64,000 nucleotides of DNA from Pyrrhosoma nymphula (taxonomy: Eukaryota; Arthropoda; Insecta; Odonata; Coenagrionidae): the NCBI GenBank assembly GCA_963573305.1, contig OY754330.1, positions 186,001 through 250,000 of the forward strand. The letters are read 5' to 3'. The notes beneath the pieces are model-generated. The model was given only the letters and a program-made list of their open reading frames with translations. It was not told the origin of the DNA and searched no databases. Positions 53,191 to 64,000 of this stretch are shown in pieces (within the stretch, counting starts at the first letter, position 1; every line of letters starts with the position of its first letter). Made by a program: the position numbers and the translations under genes.

Positions 53191-53527
53191 AAGACGGTTA
53201 TATCTGCATAAGATTCGAAAATATGTGGGTAATTGTTTCCAGTGCCAATATAATGAAAAGCTTCAAAATCAAATAAATGCAAAACATCGACTCGAATAGG
53301 ATAAAAAACTATCAGAAAATTTGTATACCATTGAGTATAATAAAAAGAAACAGAAAAATATGCGAGAGAAGAAATATTTTTACTTACATTAAAAAAAGAG
53401 TGTACGAGGCTAAAATTTCAGATTAGCATTATGTTAATAAGTGCATTTACGGAGAAAGTATTTCATATTACGCGTCGAAACTTGCACTATTCCTCCACAG
53501 CATTACTCTACGCCTTTTTTTGAAAAC
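53191..53527 (+). repeat. Hybrid A0/A monomer in block 28
   Basis: The first half matches the A0 at 16,661 ('gaaagacggttat', 'aaaacatcgactcgaatagg'). The second half matches the 18,003/29,550 monomer ('tatttcatattacgcgtcg', 'cactattcctc'). Confidence 0.85.
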
Positions 53528-54258
53528 ATGGAGGTAATATCCCTAATAATTATGAAAATATGTTGGTAAATGTTTCCGGTGACAAGGTAATTAAAAGCTT
53601 CAAAATCAAAAAATTGCAGAAATCCGACTAGAATTGGATAAAAAACCATCAAAAACTGTGTACACCATTATGTTTGATGCATAGGAACAGAAAATTCTGC
53701 GAGAGAAGAAATATTTTTACTTACATTAACAAAAGAGTGTACGAGGCAAAAATTTCAGATTAGCATTATGTTAATAAGTGCATTTACGGAAAAAGTATTT
53801 CATATAACGAGTCGATACTTGCACTAAACCTTATAAGCAATACTCTACGCCTTTTTTGGAGGTGATATCCGCATAACTGTCGAAGATATGGGTGTAAATG
53901 TCTACGGTGACTAAATTAGCAAAGGGCTTCCAAATGAAAGAAATGGTATCCATGGATACTTGAGATTGGTCGGAGGATGGCGAAGGGAACTTATTTTTTG
54001 GATATGCATGTAGGTAATATCTGCGAAACTATCGAAGATATGGGTGTAAATGCCTACGGTGACTAAATTAGAAAAAGGCTTTTAAATGAAAGAAATGGTA
54101 TCCATGGTTACTTGAGATTGAACAGAGGATGTCGAAGGGAACTTATTTTTTGGATAGGCATAACTGGAATAAGTTCTGTTACAGACTAAGTACTCCAGGA
54201 TTAGTCGTGTAATTTGATGTGCAGGAACACGGTATATTTCTTAACCTTCCCTGAAAGA
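53191..54258 (+). repeat. Block 28: A2 B2 C (1,068 bp)
   Basis: A at 53,191 (hybrid) and 53,528; B1 about 53,856, B2 54,008, C 54,160. It is a block 11 type shortened by four A monomers and keeps the 8-base A/B1 junction deletion. Confidence 0.92.
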
Positions 54259-54845
54259 ATGGCGGTTATATCTGCATAAGATTCGAAAATATTTGGGTAA
54301 TTGTTTCCGGTGCCATTATAATGAAAAGCTTCAAAATCAAATAAATGCTAAACTTCGACTCGAATGGGATAAAAAAACATCAGGAAATGTGTATACCATT
54401 GAGTTAATTAAATAGGAACAGAAAAATATGCGAGAGAAGAAATATTTTTACTTACATTAACAAAATAGTGTACGAGGCTAAAATTTAAGATTAGCATTAT
54501 ATTAATAAGTGCATTTACGGAAAAAGTGTTTCATATAACGAGTCTATACTTGCACTAAACCTTATAAGCAATACTCTACCCCTTCACTGAAGAAATGGAG
54601 GTGATATCCTTATAACTGTCGAAGATATGGGTGTAAATGTCTACGGTGACTAAATTAGCAAAGGGCTTCCAAATGAAAGAAATGGTATCCATGGATACTT
54701 GAGATTGAACAGAGGATGTCGAAGGGGACTTATTTTTTGGATAGGCATAACTGGAATAAGTTCTGTTACAGACTAAGTACTCCAGGATTAGTCGTGTAAT
54801 TTGATGTGCAGGAACAAGGTATATTTCTTAACCTTCCCTGAAAGA
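54259..54845 (+). repeat. Block 29: A1 B1 C (587 bp), the shortest block
   Basis: A 54,259, single hybrid B 54,595, C 54,747. It has the layout of block 12 less one 152-bp B unit. The A has an A0 head and AL tail. Confidence 0.92.
54595..54746 (+). repeat. Hybrid B1/B2 unit, sole B of block 29
   Basis: It begins as B1 ('ataactgtcgaagatatggg', 'tgtctacggtgact', 'atggatacttgag') and ends as B2 ('cagaggatgtcgaag'). The exchange point lies between about 54,694 and 54,710. Confidence 0.88.
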
Positions 54846-56409
54846 ATGGCGGTTATATCTGCATAAGATTCGAAAATATTTGGGTAATTGTTTCCGGTGC
54901 CAATATAATGAAAAGCTTCAAAATCAAATAAATGCAAAACTTCGACTCGAATGGGATAAAAAACCATCAGGAAATTTGTATACCATTGAGTTAATTAAAT
55001 AGGAACAGAAAAATATGCGAGAGAAGAAATACTTTTACTTACATTAACAAAAGAGTGTACGAGGCTAAAATTTAAGATTAGCATTATATTAATAAGTGTA
55101 TTTACGGAAAAAGTTTTTCATATAACGCGTCGAAACTTGCACTGATCCTCAACAGCATTAATCTACGCCTTCTGTAAAAGCATGGAGGTAATATCCCCGA
55201 AAATTCCGAAAAAATGTTGGTAAATGTTTCCGGTGACAATGTAATTAAAAGCTTCAAAATCAAAAAATTGCAAAAATCCGACTCGAATGGGATAAAAAAC
55301 CATCGAAAACTGTGTATACCATTAAGTTTGAAGCAAATGAATAGAAAAATAAGCGAGAGAAGAAATATTTTTACTTACATTAAAAAAAGAGTGTACGAGG
55401 CTAAAATTTCAGATTAGCATTATGTTAATAAGTGCATTTACGGAGAAAGTATTTCATATTACGCGTCGAAACTTGCACTATTCCTCAACAGCTTACTCTA
55501 CGCCTTTTTTTGAAAACATGGAGGTAATATCCCTAATAATTATGAAAATATGTTGGTAAATGTTTCCGGTGACAATGTAATTAAAAGCTTCAAAATCAAA
55601 AAATTGCAAAAATCCGACTCGAATGGGAAAAAAACCATCGAAAACTGTGTATACCATTAAGTTTGAAGCAAATGAATAGAAAAATAAGCGAGAGAAGAAA
55701 TATTTTTACTTACATTAAAAAAAGAGTGTACGAAGCTAAAATTTCAGATTAGCATTATGTTAATAAGTGCATTTACGGAGAAAGTATTTCATATAACGCG
55801 TCGATACTTGCACTAAACCTTAAAAGTAATACTCTACGCCTTTTCTGAAAACATTGAGGTAATATCCGCATAACTGTCGAAGATATGGGTGTAAATATCT
55901 ACGGTGACTAAAGTACCAAAGGGCTTCCAAATGAAAGAAATGGTATCCATGGATACTTGAGATTGAACGGAGGATGGCGAAGAGAACTAATTTTTTGGAT
56001 AGGCATGGAGGTAATATCCGCACAAACTATCGAAGATATGGGTGTAAATGCCTACGGTGACTAAATTAGAAAAAGGCTTTTAAATGAAAGAAATGGTATC
56101 CATGGTTACTTGAGATTGAACTGAGGATGTCGAAGGGAACTTATTTTTTGGATAGGCATGGAGGTAATATCCGCAAAACTATCGAAGATATGGGTGTAAA
56201 TGCCTAGGGTGACTAAATTAGAAAAAGGCTTTTAAATGAAAGAAATGGTATACATGGTTACTTGAGATTGAACATAGGACAACCAAGGTGAACTTATTTT
56301 TTGGATAGGCACAACTGGAATAAGTGCTTTTACAGACTAGGTACTCAAGGTTTAGTCGTGTAATTTGATGTGCAGGAACAAGGTACATTTCTTAACCTAC
56401 CCTGAAGGA
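54846..56409 (+). repeat. Block 30: A3 B3 C (1,564 bp)
   Basis: A at 54,846, 55,182 and 55,518; B1 55,853, B2 56,005, B3 56,158, C 56,311. The second and third A share the body with 'aagcaaatgaatag', suggesting local duplication. It pairs with block 33. Confidence 0.91.
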
Positions 56410-57821
56410 ATGGCGGTTATATCTGCATAAGATTCGAAAATATGTGGGTAATTGTTTCCGGTGCCAATATAATGAAAAGCTTCAAAATCAAATAAATGCA
56501 AAACTTCGACTCGATTGGGATAAAAAACCATCAGAAAATGTGTATACCATTGAGTTAATTAAATAGGAACAGAAAAATATGCGAGAGAAGAAATATTTTT
56601 ACTTACATTAACAAAAGAGTGTACGAGGCTAAAATTTAAGATTAGCATTATATTAATAAGTGCATTTACGGAAAATGTTTTTCATATAACGCGTCAAAAC
56701 TTGCACTGATCCTCAATAGCATTACTCTACGCCTTCTGTAAAAGCATGGAGGTAATATCCCCGAAAATTCCGAAAATATGTTGGTAAATGTTTCCGGTGA
56801 CAATGTAACTAAAAGCTTCAAAATTAAAAAATTGCAAAACTCCAACTCGAATGGGATAAAAAACCATCGAAAACTGTGTATACGATTTAGTTTGATGCAA
56901 AGGTATAGAAAAATAAGCGAGAGAAGAAATATTTTTACTTACATTAAAAAAAGAGTGTACGAGGCTAAAATTTCACATTAGCATTATGTTAATAAGTGCA
57001 TTTACGGAGAAAGTATTTCATATTACGCTTCGAAACTTGCACTATTCCTCAACAGCATTACTCTACGCCTTTTTTTGAAAACATGGAGATAATATCCCTA
57101 ATAATTATGAAAATATGTTGGTAATTGTTTCCGGTGACAATGTAATTAAAAGCTTCAAAATCAAAAAATTGCAGAAATCCGACTCGAATGGGATAAAAAA
57201 CCATCAAAAACTGTGTACACCATTGTGTTTGATGCATAGGAACAGAAAATTATGCGAGAGAAGAAATATTTTTACTTACATTAACAAAAGAGTGTACGAG
57301 GCAAAAATTTCAGATTAGCATTATGTTAATAAGTGCATTTACGGAAAAAGTATTTCATATAACGAGTCGATACTTGCACTTAACCTTATAAGCAATACTC
57401 TACGCCTTCTCTGAAAAAATGGAGGTGATATCCGCATAACTGTCGAAGATATGGGAGTAAATGTCTACGGTGACTAAATTAGCAAAGGGCTTCCAAATGA
57501 AAGAAATGGTATCCATGGATACTTGAGATTGAACGGAGGATGGCGAAGGGAACTAATTTTTTGGATAGGCATGTAGGTTATATCTGCATAACTATCGAAG
57601 ATATGGGTGTAAATGCCTACGGTGACTAAATTAGAAAAAGGCTTTTAAATGAAAGAAATGGTATCCATGGTTACTTGAGATTGAACAGAATATGTCGAAG
57701 GGAACTTATTTTTTGGATAGGCATAACTGGAATAAGTTCTGTTACAGACTAAGTACTCCAGGATTAGTCGTGTAATTTGATGTGCAGGAACAAGGTATAT
57801 TTCTTAACCTTCCCTGAAAGA
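56410..57821 (+). repeat. Block 31: A3 B2 C (1,412 bp)
   Basis: A at 56,410, 56,746 and 57,083; B1 57,419, B2 57,571, C 57,723. The 56,746 copy has 'gtaactaaaagc' and 'aaaattaaaaa', both shared with 60,462. Confidence 0.91.
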
Positions 57822-58560
57822 ATGGCGGTTATATCTGCATAAGCTTCGAAAATATTTGGGTAATTGTTTCCGGTGCCAATATAATGAAAAGCTTCAAAAT
57901 CAAATAAATGCAAAACTTCGACTCGAATGGGATAAAAAAACATCAGGAAATGTGTATACCATTGACTTAATTAAATAGGAACAGAAAAATATGCGAGAGA
58001 AGAAATATTTTTACTTGCATTAACAAAAGAGTGTACGAGGCTAAAATTTATGATTAGCATTATATTAATAAGTGCATTAACGGAAAAAGTATTTCATATA
58101 ACGAGTCTATACTTGCACTAAACCTTATAAGCAATACTCTACGCCTTCACTGAAGAAATGGAGGTTATATCCCTATAACTGTCGAAGATATGGGTGTAAA
58201 TGTCTACGGTGACTAAATTAGCAAAGGGCTTCCAAATGAAAGAAATGGTATCCATGGATACTTGAGATTGAACGGAGGATGGCGAAGGGAACTAATTTTT
58301 TGGATAGGCATGTAGGTTATATCTGCATAACTATCGAAGATATAGGTGTTAATTCCTACGGTGACTAAATTAGAAAAAGGCATTTAAATGAAAGAAATGG
58401 TATCCATGGTTACTTGAGATTGAACAGAGGATGTCGAAGGGAACTTATTTTTTGGATAGGCATAACTGGAATAAGTTCTGTTACAGACTAAGTACTCCAG
58501 GATTAGTCGTGTAATTTGATGTGCAGGAACAAGGTATATTTCTTAACCTTCCCTGAAAGA
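57822..58560 (+). repeat. Block 32: A1 B2 C (739 bp)
   Basis: A 57,822, B1 58,158, B2 58,310, C 58,462. It is another lone A with A0 head and AL tail. B2 has 'gatataggtgttaattcc'. Confidence 0.91.
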
Positions 58561-60125
58561 ATAGCGGTTATATCAGCATAAGATTCGAAAATATTTGGGT
58601 AATTGTTTCCGGTGCCAATAAAATGAAAAGCTTCAAAATCAAATAAATGCAAAACTTCGACTCGAATGGGATAAAAAACCATCAGGAAATGTGTATACCA
58701 TTGAGTTAATTAAATAGGAACAGAAAAATATGCGAGAGAAGAAATATTTTTACTTACATTAACAAAAGAGTGTACGAGGCTAAAATTTAAGATTAGCATT
58801 ATATTAATAAGTGCATTTACAGAAAACCTTTTTCATATAACGCGTCGAAACTTGCACTGATCCTCAACATCATTAATCTACGCCTTCTGTAAAAGCATGG
58901 AGGTAATATCCCCGAAAATTCCGAAAATATGTTGGTAAATGTTTCCGGTGACAATGTAATTAAAAGCTTCAAAATCAAAAAATTGCAAAAATCCGACTCG
59001 AATGGGATAAAAAACCATCGAAAACTGTGTATACCATTAAGTTTGAAGCAAATAAATAGAAAAATAAGCGAGAGAAGAAATATTTTTACTTACATTAAAA
59101 AAAGAGTGTACGAGGGTAAAATTTCAGATTAGCATTATGTTAATAAGTGCATTTACGGAGAAAGTATTTCATATAACGCTTCGAAACTTGCACTGTTCCT
59201 CAACAGCATTACTCTACGCCTTTTTTGAAAGCATGGAGGTAATATCCCTAAGAATTATGAAAATATGTTGGTAATTGTTTCCGGTGACAATGTAATTAAA
59301 AGCTTCAAAATTAAAAATTCCATAAATCCGACACGATTGGGATAAAAAAACCATCAAAAACTGTGTACACCATTGAGTTTGATGCAAAGGAACTGAAAAT
59401 TCTGCGAGAGAAGAAATATTTTTACTTAAATTAACAAAAGAGTGTACGAGGCAAAAATTTCAAATTAGCATTATGTTAATAAGTGCATTTACGGAGAAAG
59501 TATTTCATATAACGCGTCGATACTTGCACTAAACTTTAAAAGTAATACTCTACGCCTTTTCTGAAAAAATGGAGGTAATATCCGCATAACTGTCGAAGAT
59601 ATGGGTGTAAATGTCTACGGTGACTAAAGTAGCAAAGGGCTTCCAAATGAAAGAAATGGTATCCATGGATACTTGAGATTGAACGGAGGATGGCGAAGAG
59701 AACTAATTTTTTGGATAGGCATGGAGGTAATATCCGCACAAACTATCGAAGATATGGGTGTAAATGCCTACGGTGACTAAATTAGAAAAAGGCTTTTAAA
59801 TGAAAGAAATGGTATCCATGGTTACTTGAGATTGAACTGAGGATGTCGAAGGGAACTTATTTTTTGGATAGGCATGGAGGTAATATCCGCAAAACTATCG
59901 AAGATATGGGTGTAAATGCCTACGGTGACTAAATTAGAAAAAGGCTTTTAAATGAAAGAAATGGTATACATGGTTACTTGAGATTGAACATAGGACAACG
60001 AAGGGGAACTTATTTTTTGGATAGGCACAACTGGAATAAGTGCTGTTACAGACTAGGTACTCAAGGTTTAGTCGTGTTATTTGATGTGCAAGAACAAGGT
60101 ACATTACTTAACCTACCCTGAAAGA
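58561..60125 (+). repeat. Block 33: A3 B3 C (1,565 bp)
   Basis: A at 58,561, 58,897 and 59,233; B1 59,569, B2 59,721, B3 59,874, C 60,027. The third A has 'aaattccataaatccgac', shared with the 62,212 copy but not with 55,518 in its partner block 30. Confidence 0.91.
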
Positions 60126-61537
60126 ATGGCGGTTATATCTGCATAAGATTCGAAAATATGTGGGTAATTGTTTCCGGTGCTAATATAATGAAAAGCTTCA
60201 AAATCAAATAAATGCAAAACTTCGACTCGAATGGGATAAAAAACCATCAGAAAATGTGTATACCATTGAGTTAATTAAATAGGAAGAGAAAAATATGCGA
60301 GAGAAGAAATATTTTTACTTACATTAACAAAAGAGTGTACGAGGCTAAAATTTAAGATTAGCATTATATTAATAAGTGCATTTACGGAAAGAGTTTTTCA
60401 TATAACGCGTCGAAACTTGCACTGATCCTCAATAGCATTACTCTACGCCTTCTGTAAAAGCATGGAGGTAATATCCCCGAAATTTCCGAAAATATGTTGG
60501 TAAATGTTTCCGGTGACAATGTAACTAAAAGCTTCAAAATTAAAAAATTGACAAACTCCAACTCGAATGGGATAAAAAACCATCGAAAACTGTGTATACC
60601 ATTTAGTTTGATGCAAAGGTATAGAAAAATAAGCGAGAGAAGAAATATTTTTACTTACATTAAAAAAAGAGTGTACGAGGCTAAAATTTCACATTAGCAT
60701 TATGTTAATAAGTGCATTTACGGAGAAAGTATTTCATATTACGCTTCGAAACTTGCACTATTCCTCAACAGCATTACTCTACGCCTTTTTTTGAAAACAT
60801 GAAGGTAATATCCCTAATAATTATGAAAATATGTTGGGAATTGTTTCCGGTGACAATGTAATTAAAAGCTTCAAAATCAAAAAATTGCAGAAATCCGACT
60901 CGAATGGGATAAAAAACCATCAAAAACTGTGTACACCTTTGTGTTTGATGCATAGGAACAGAAAATTCTGCGAGAGAAGAAATATTTTTACTTATTTTAA
61001 CAAAAGAGTGTACGAGGCAAAAATTTCAGATTAGCATTATGTTAATAAGTGCATTTACGGAAAAAGTATTTCATATAACGAGTCGATACTTGCACTAAAC
61101 CTTACAAGCAATACTCTACGCCTTCTCTGAAATAATGGAGGTGATATCCGCATAACTGTCGAAGATATGGGTGTAAATGTCTACGGTGACTAAATTAGCA
61201 AAGGGCTTCCAAATGAAAGAAATGGTATCCATGGATACTTGAGATTGAACGGAGGATGGCGAAGGGAACTAATTTTTTGGATAGGCATGTAGGTAATATC
61301 TGCATAACTATCGAAGATATGGGTGTAAATGCCTACGTTGACTAAATTAGAAAAAGGCTTTTAAATGAAAGAAATGGTATCCATGGTTACTTGAGATTGA
61401 ACAGAGGATGTCGAAGGGAACTTATTTTTTGGATAGGCATAACTGGAATAAGTTCTGTTACAGACTAAGTACTCCAGGATTAGTCGTGTAATTTGATGTG
61501 CAGGAATAAGGTATATTTCTTAACCTTCCCTGAAAGA
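60126..61537 (+). repeat. Block 34: A3 B2 C (1,412 bp)
   Basis: A at 60,126, 60,462 and 60,799; B1 61,135, B2 61,287, C 61,439. It repeats block 31 at an offset of 3,716. Confidence 0.91.
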
Positions 61538-62949
61538 ATGGCGGTTATATCTGTATAAGATTCGAAAATATTTGGGTAATTGTTTCCGGTGCCAATATAA
61601 TGAAAAGCTTCAAAATCAAATAAATGCAAAACTTCGACTCGATCGGGATAAAAAACCATCAGGAAATGTGTATACCATTGAGTTAATTAAATAGGAACAG
61701 AAAAATATGCGAGAGATGAAATATATTTTAACTTACATTAACAAAAGAGTGTACCAGGCTAAAATTTAAGATAAGCATTATATTAATAAGTGCATTTACG
61801 GAAAAAGTTTTCCATATAACGCGTCGAAACTTGCACTGATCCTCGACAGCATTAATCTACGCCTTCTGTAAAAGCATGGAGGTAATATCTCCGAAAATTC
61901 CGAAAATATGTTGGTAAATGTTTCCGGTGACAATGTAATTAAAAGCTTCAAAATAAAAAAATTGCAAAAATCTGACTCGAATGGGATAAAAAACCATCGA
62001 AAACTGTGTATACCATTAAGTTTGAATAAAAGGAATAGAAAAATAAGCGAGAGAAAAAATATTTTTACTTACATTAAAAAAAGAGTGAACGAGGCTAAAA
62101 TTTCAGATTAGCATTATGTTAATAAGTGCATTTACGGAGAAAGTATTTCATATAACGCTTCAAAACTTGCACTGTTCCTCAACAGCATTACTCTACGCCT
62201 TGTTTGAAAACACGGAGGTAATATCCCTAATAATTATGAAAATATGTTGGTAATTGTTTCCGGTGACAATGTAATTAAAAGCTTCAAAATTAAAAATTCC
62301 ATAAATCCGACTCGATTGGGATAAAAAAACCATCAAAAACTGTGTACACCATTGAGTTTGATGCAAAGGAACCGAAAATTCTGCGAGAGAAGAAATATTT
62401 TTACTTACATTAACAAAAGAGTGTACGAGGCAAAAATTTCAGATTAGCATTATGTTAATAAGTGCATTTACGGAGAAAGTATTTCATATAACGCGTCGAT
62501 ACTTGCACTAAACCTTAAAAGTAATACTCTACGCCTTTTCTGAAACAATGGAGGTAATATCCGCATAACTGTCGAAGATATGGGTTTAAATGTCTACGGT
62601 GACTAAAGTAGCAAAGGGCTTCCAAATGAAAGAAATGGTATCCATGGATACTTGAGATTGAACGGAGGATGGCGAAGAGAACTAATTTTTTGGATAGGCA
62701 TGGAGGTAATATCCGCACAAACTATCGAAGATATGGGTGTAAATGCCTACGGTGACTAAATTAGAAAAAGGCTTTTAAATGAAAGAAATGGTATCCATTT
62801 ACTTGAGATTGAACAGAGGATGTCGAAGGGAACTTATTTTTTGGATAGGCATAACTGGAATAAGTGCTGTTACAGACTAAGTACTCAAGGTATAGTCGTG
62901 AAATATGATGTGCAGGGACAAGGTATATTTCTTAACCTACCCTGAAAGA
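61538..62949 (+). repeat. Block 35: A3 B2 C (1,412 bp)
   Basis: A at 61,538 (338 bp), 61,876 and 62,212; B1 62,548, B2 62,700, C about 62,851. B2 has lost two bases from the palindrome centre ('ggtatccatttacttg'). Confidence 0.9.
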
Positions 62950-64000
62950 ATGGCGGTTATATCTGCATAAGATTCGAAAATATGTGGGTAATTGTTTCCG
63001 GTGCCAATATAATGAAAAGCTTCAAAATCAAATAAATGCAAAACTTCAACTCGAATGGGATAAAAAACCACCAAAAAATGTGTATACCATTGAGTTAATT
63101 AAATAGGAACAGAAAAATATGCGAGAGAAGAAATATTTTTACTTACATTAACAAAAGAGTGTACGAGGCTAAAATTTAAGATTCGCATTATATTAATAAG
63201 TGCATTTACGGAAAACGTTTTTCATATAACGCGTCGAAACTTGCACTGTTCCTCAACAGCATTACTCTACCCCTTTTTTAAAAACATGGAGGTAATATCT
63301 CTAATAATTATGAAAATATGTTGTTAATTGTTTCCGGTGACAATGTAATTAAAAGCTTCAAAATAAAATATTTGCAGAAATCCGACTCGAATGGGATAAA
63401 AAACCATCAAAAACTGTGTACACCATTGAGTTTGATGCAAAGGAACAGAAAATTATGCGAGAGAAGAAATATTTTTAATTACATTAACAAAAGAGTGTAC
63501 CAGGCAAAAATTTCAGATTAGCATTATGTTAATAAGTGCATTTACGGAGAAAGTATTTCATATAACGCGTCGAAACTTGCACTAAACCTTAAAAGCAATA
63601 CTCTACGCCTTTTCTAAAAAAATGGAGGTGATATCCGCATAACTGTCGAAGATAAAGGTGTAAATGTCTACGGTGACTAAAGTAGCAAAGGGCTTCCAAA
63701 TGAAAGAAATGGTATCCATAGATACTTGAGATTGAACGGAGGCTGGCGAAGAGAACTAATTTTTTGGATAGGCATGGAGGTAATATCCGCATAACTATCG
63801 AAGATATGGGTGTAAATGCCTACGGTGACTAAATTAGAAAAAGGCTTTTAAATGAAAGAAATGGTATCCATTTACTTGAGATTGAACAGAGGATGTCGAA
63901 GGGAACTTATTTTTTGGATAGGCATAACTGGAATAAGTGCTGTTACAGACTAAGTACTCAAGGTTTAGTCGTGTAATTTGATGTGCAGGAACAAGGTATA
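62950..64000 (+). repeat. Block 36 (partial): A2 B2 and part of C
   Basis: A at 62,950 and 63,286; B1 63,622, B2 63,774, C from 63,924 to the window end. B2 shares the 2-base palindrome deletion with block 35. In B1 the palindrome reads 'gtatccatagatac'. The array clearly continues beyond the window. Confidence 0.9.

Larger units (their letters stand above)
54846..61537 (+). repeat. Segmental repeat, period about 3,716 bp (54,846-57,821 and 58,561-61,537)
   Basis: A3B3C + A3B2C recurs, separated by the A1B2C block 32. Boundary offsets are 3,715 up to 55,518 and 3,716 afterwards. The third A of the first block (55,518) does not match its counterpart at 59,233 and has been replaced in one copy. 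Confidence 0.85.

Noticed and set aside
811..63521. Dozens of plus-strand open frames of 63-114 codons
   Set aside because: They recur with the monomer period, differ freely in amino acids, are broken in many copies, and the longer ones (103, 96, 114 codons) arise from small indels that run past the usual stop. No domain is recognisable.
1082..63792. Minus-strand open frames of 67 codons over B1 (and a few of 66-92 codons over A)
   Set aside because: They are antisense to the repeat and span A/B and B1/B2 junctions. Their equal length to the A frame is coincidental, since they cover different unit types.
1..64000. CENP-B box (core TTCG....A..CGGG)
   Set aside because: TTCG occurs ('cgcttcgaaac', 'gattcgaaaat', and reverse of 'atcgaag') but none is followed by the required A and CGGG at the right spacing on either strand in the units read.
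1..64000. CRISPR array
   Set aside because: Units are too long, tandem and without unique spacers.
1..64000. rRNA, tRNA, telomeric repeat or transposable element
   Set aside because: No conserved RNA sequence, telomere-type short repeat, long coding frame, terminal repeat or poly-A insertion was seen; all sequence is assigned to A, B or C.

Overview
The whole 64 kb window is one uninterrupted satellite DNA array. I find no protein-coding gene, RNA gene, transposable element or unique sequence in it. All repeat units point the same way (head to tail). The sequence is AT-rich (about one third G+C by eye). A homogeneous array this long with higher-order structure points to a eukaryotic genome, in centromeric, pericentromeric or other heterochromatic DNA. 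I do not recognise the satellite family and cannot name the species.

Three building blocks account for every base. A is a monomer of about 336 bp (most copies 333-338). B is a unit of 152-153 bp. C is a 99-bp element. They follow a strict grammar, A(1 to 13) - B(1 to 3) - C, repeated 36 times plus partial ends. I count about 143 A, 82 B (one partial at the left edge) and 37 C (one partial at the right edge). Position within a block matters. The A after C has a distinctive head (called A0). The A before B has a distinctive tail (called AL). First, second and third B copies (B1, B2, B3) each carry their own variants. Alignment by eye suggests A and B+C descend from one ancestral monomer: B matches the A head, and C matches the last 91 bp of A without gaps.

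Layout: (i) 1-7,327, short A2B3C blocks of about 1,229 bp, with a 4,426-bp segmental repeat. (ii) 7,328-16,660, blocks with 4-7 A, including a 2,079-bp tandem duplication. (iii) about 15,757-36,859, repeated copies of an A6B2C + A1B2C pair, spread by a 4,900-bp and a 4,158-bp tandem duplication. (iv) 36,860-45,337, A7B2C blocks of about 2,752 bp interrupted by one A2B3C block. (v) 41,356-54,845, a collinear rerun of blocks seen at 6,098-19,810, offset by about 35-36.6 kb. (vi) 54,846-64,000, blocks with 1-3 A and a 3,716-bp repeat.

The array records its own rearrangements. Several hybrid monomers mark crossover points (11,827; 20,483; 25,871; 53,191; 54,595). Near-identical long segments sit beside more diverged ones, as expected from recent unequal exchange or local amplification. 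The numerous 67-codon reading frames are periodic by-products of the repeat, broken in many copies, and are not annotated as genes. Unit boundaries below are set at the shared motif 'atggaggt' or its counterpart; each can be off by 1-3 bases.
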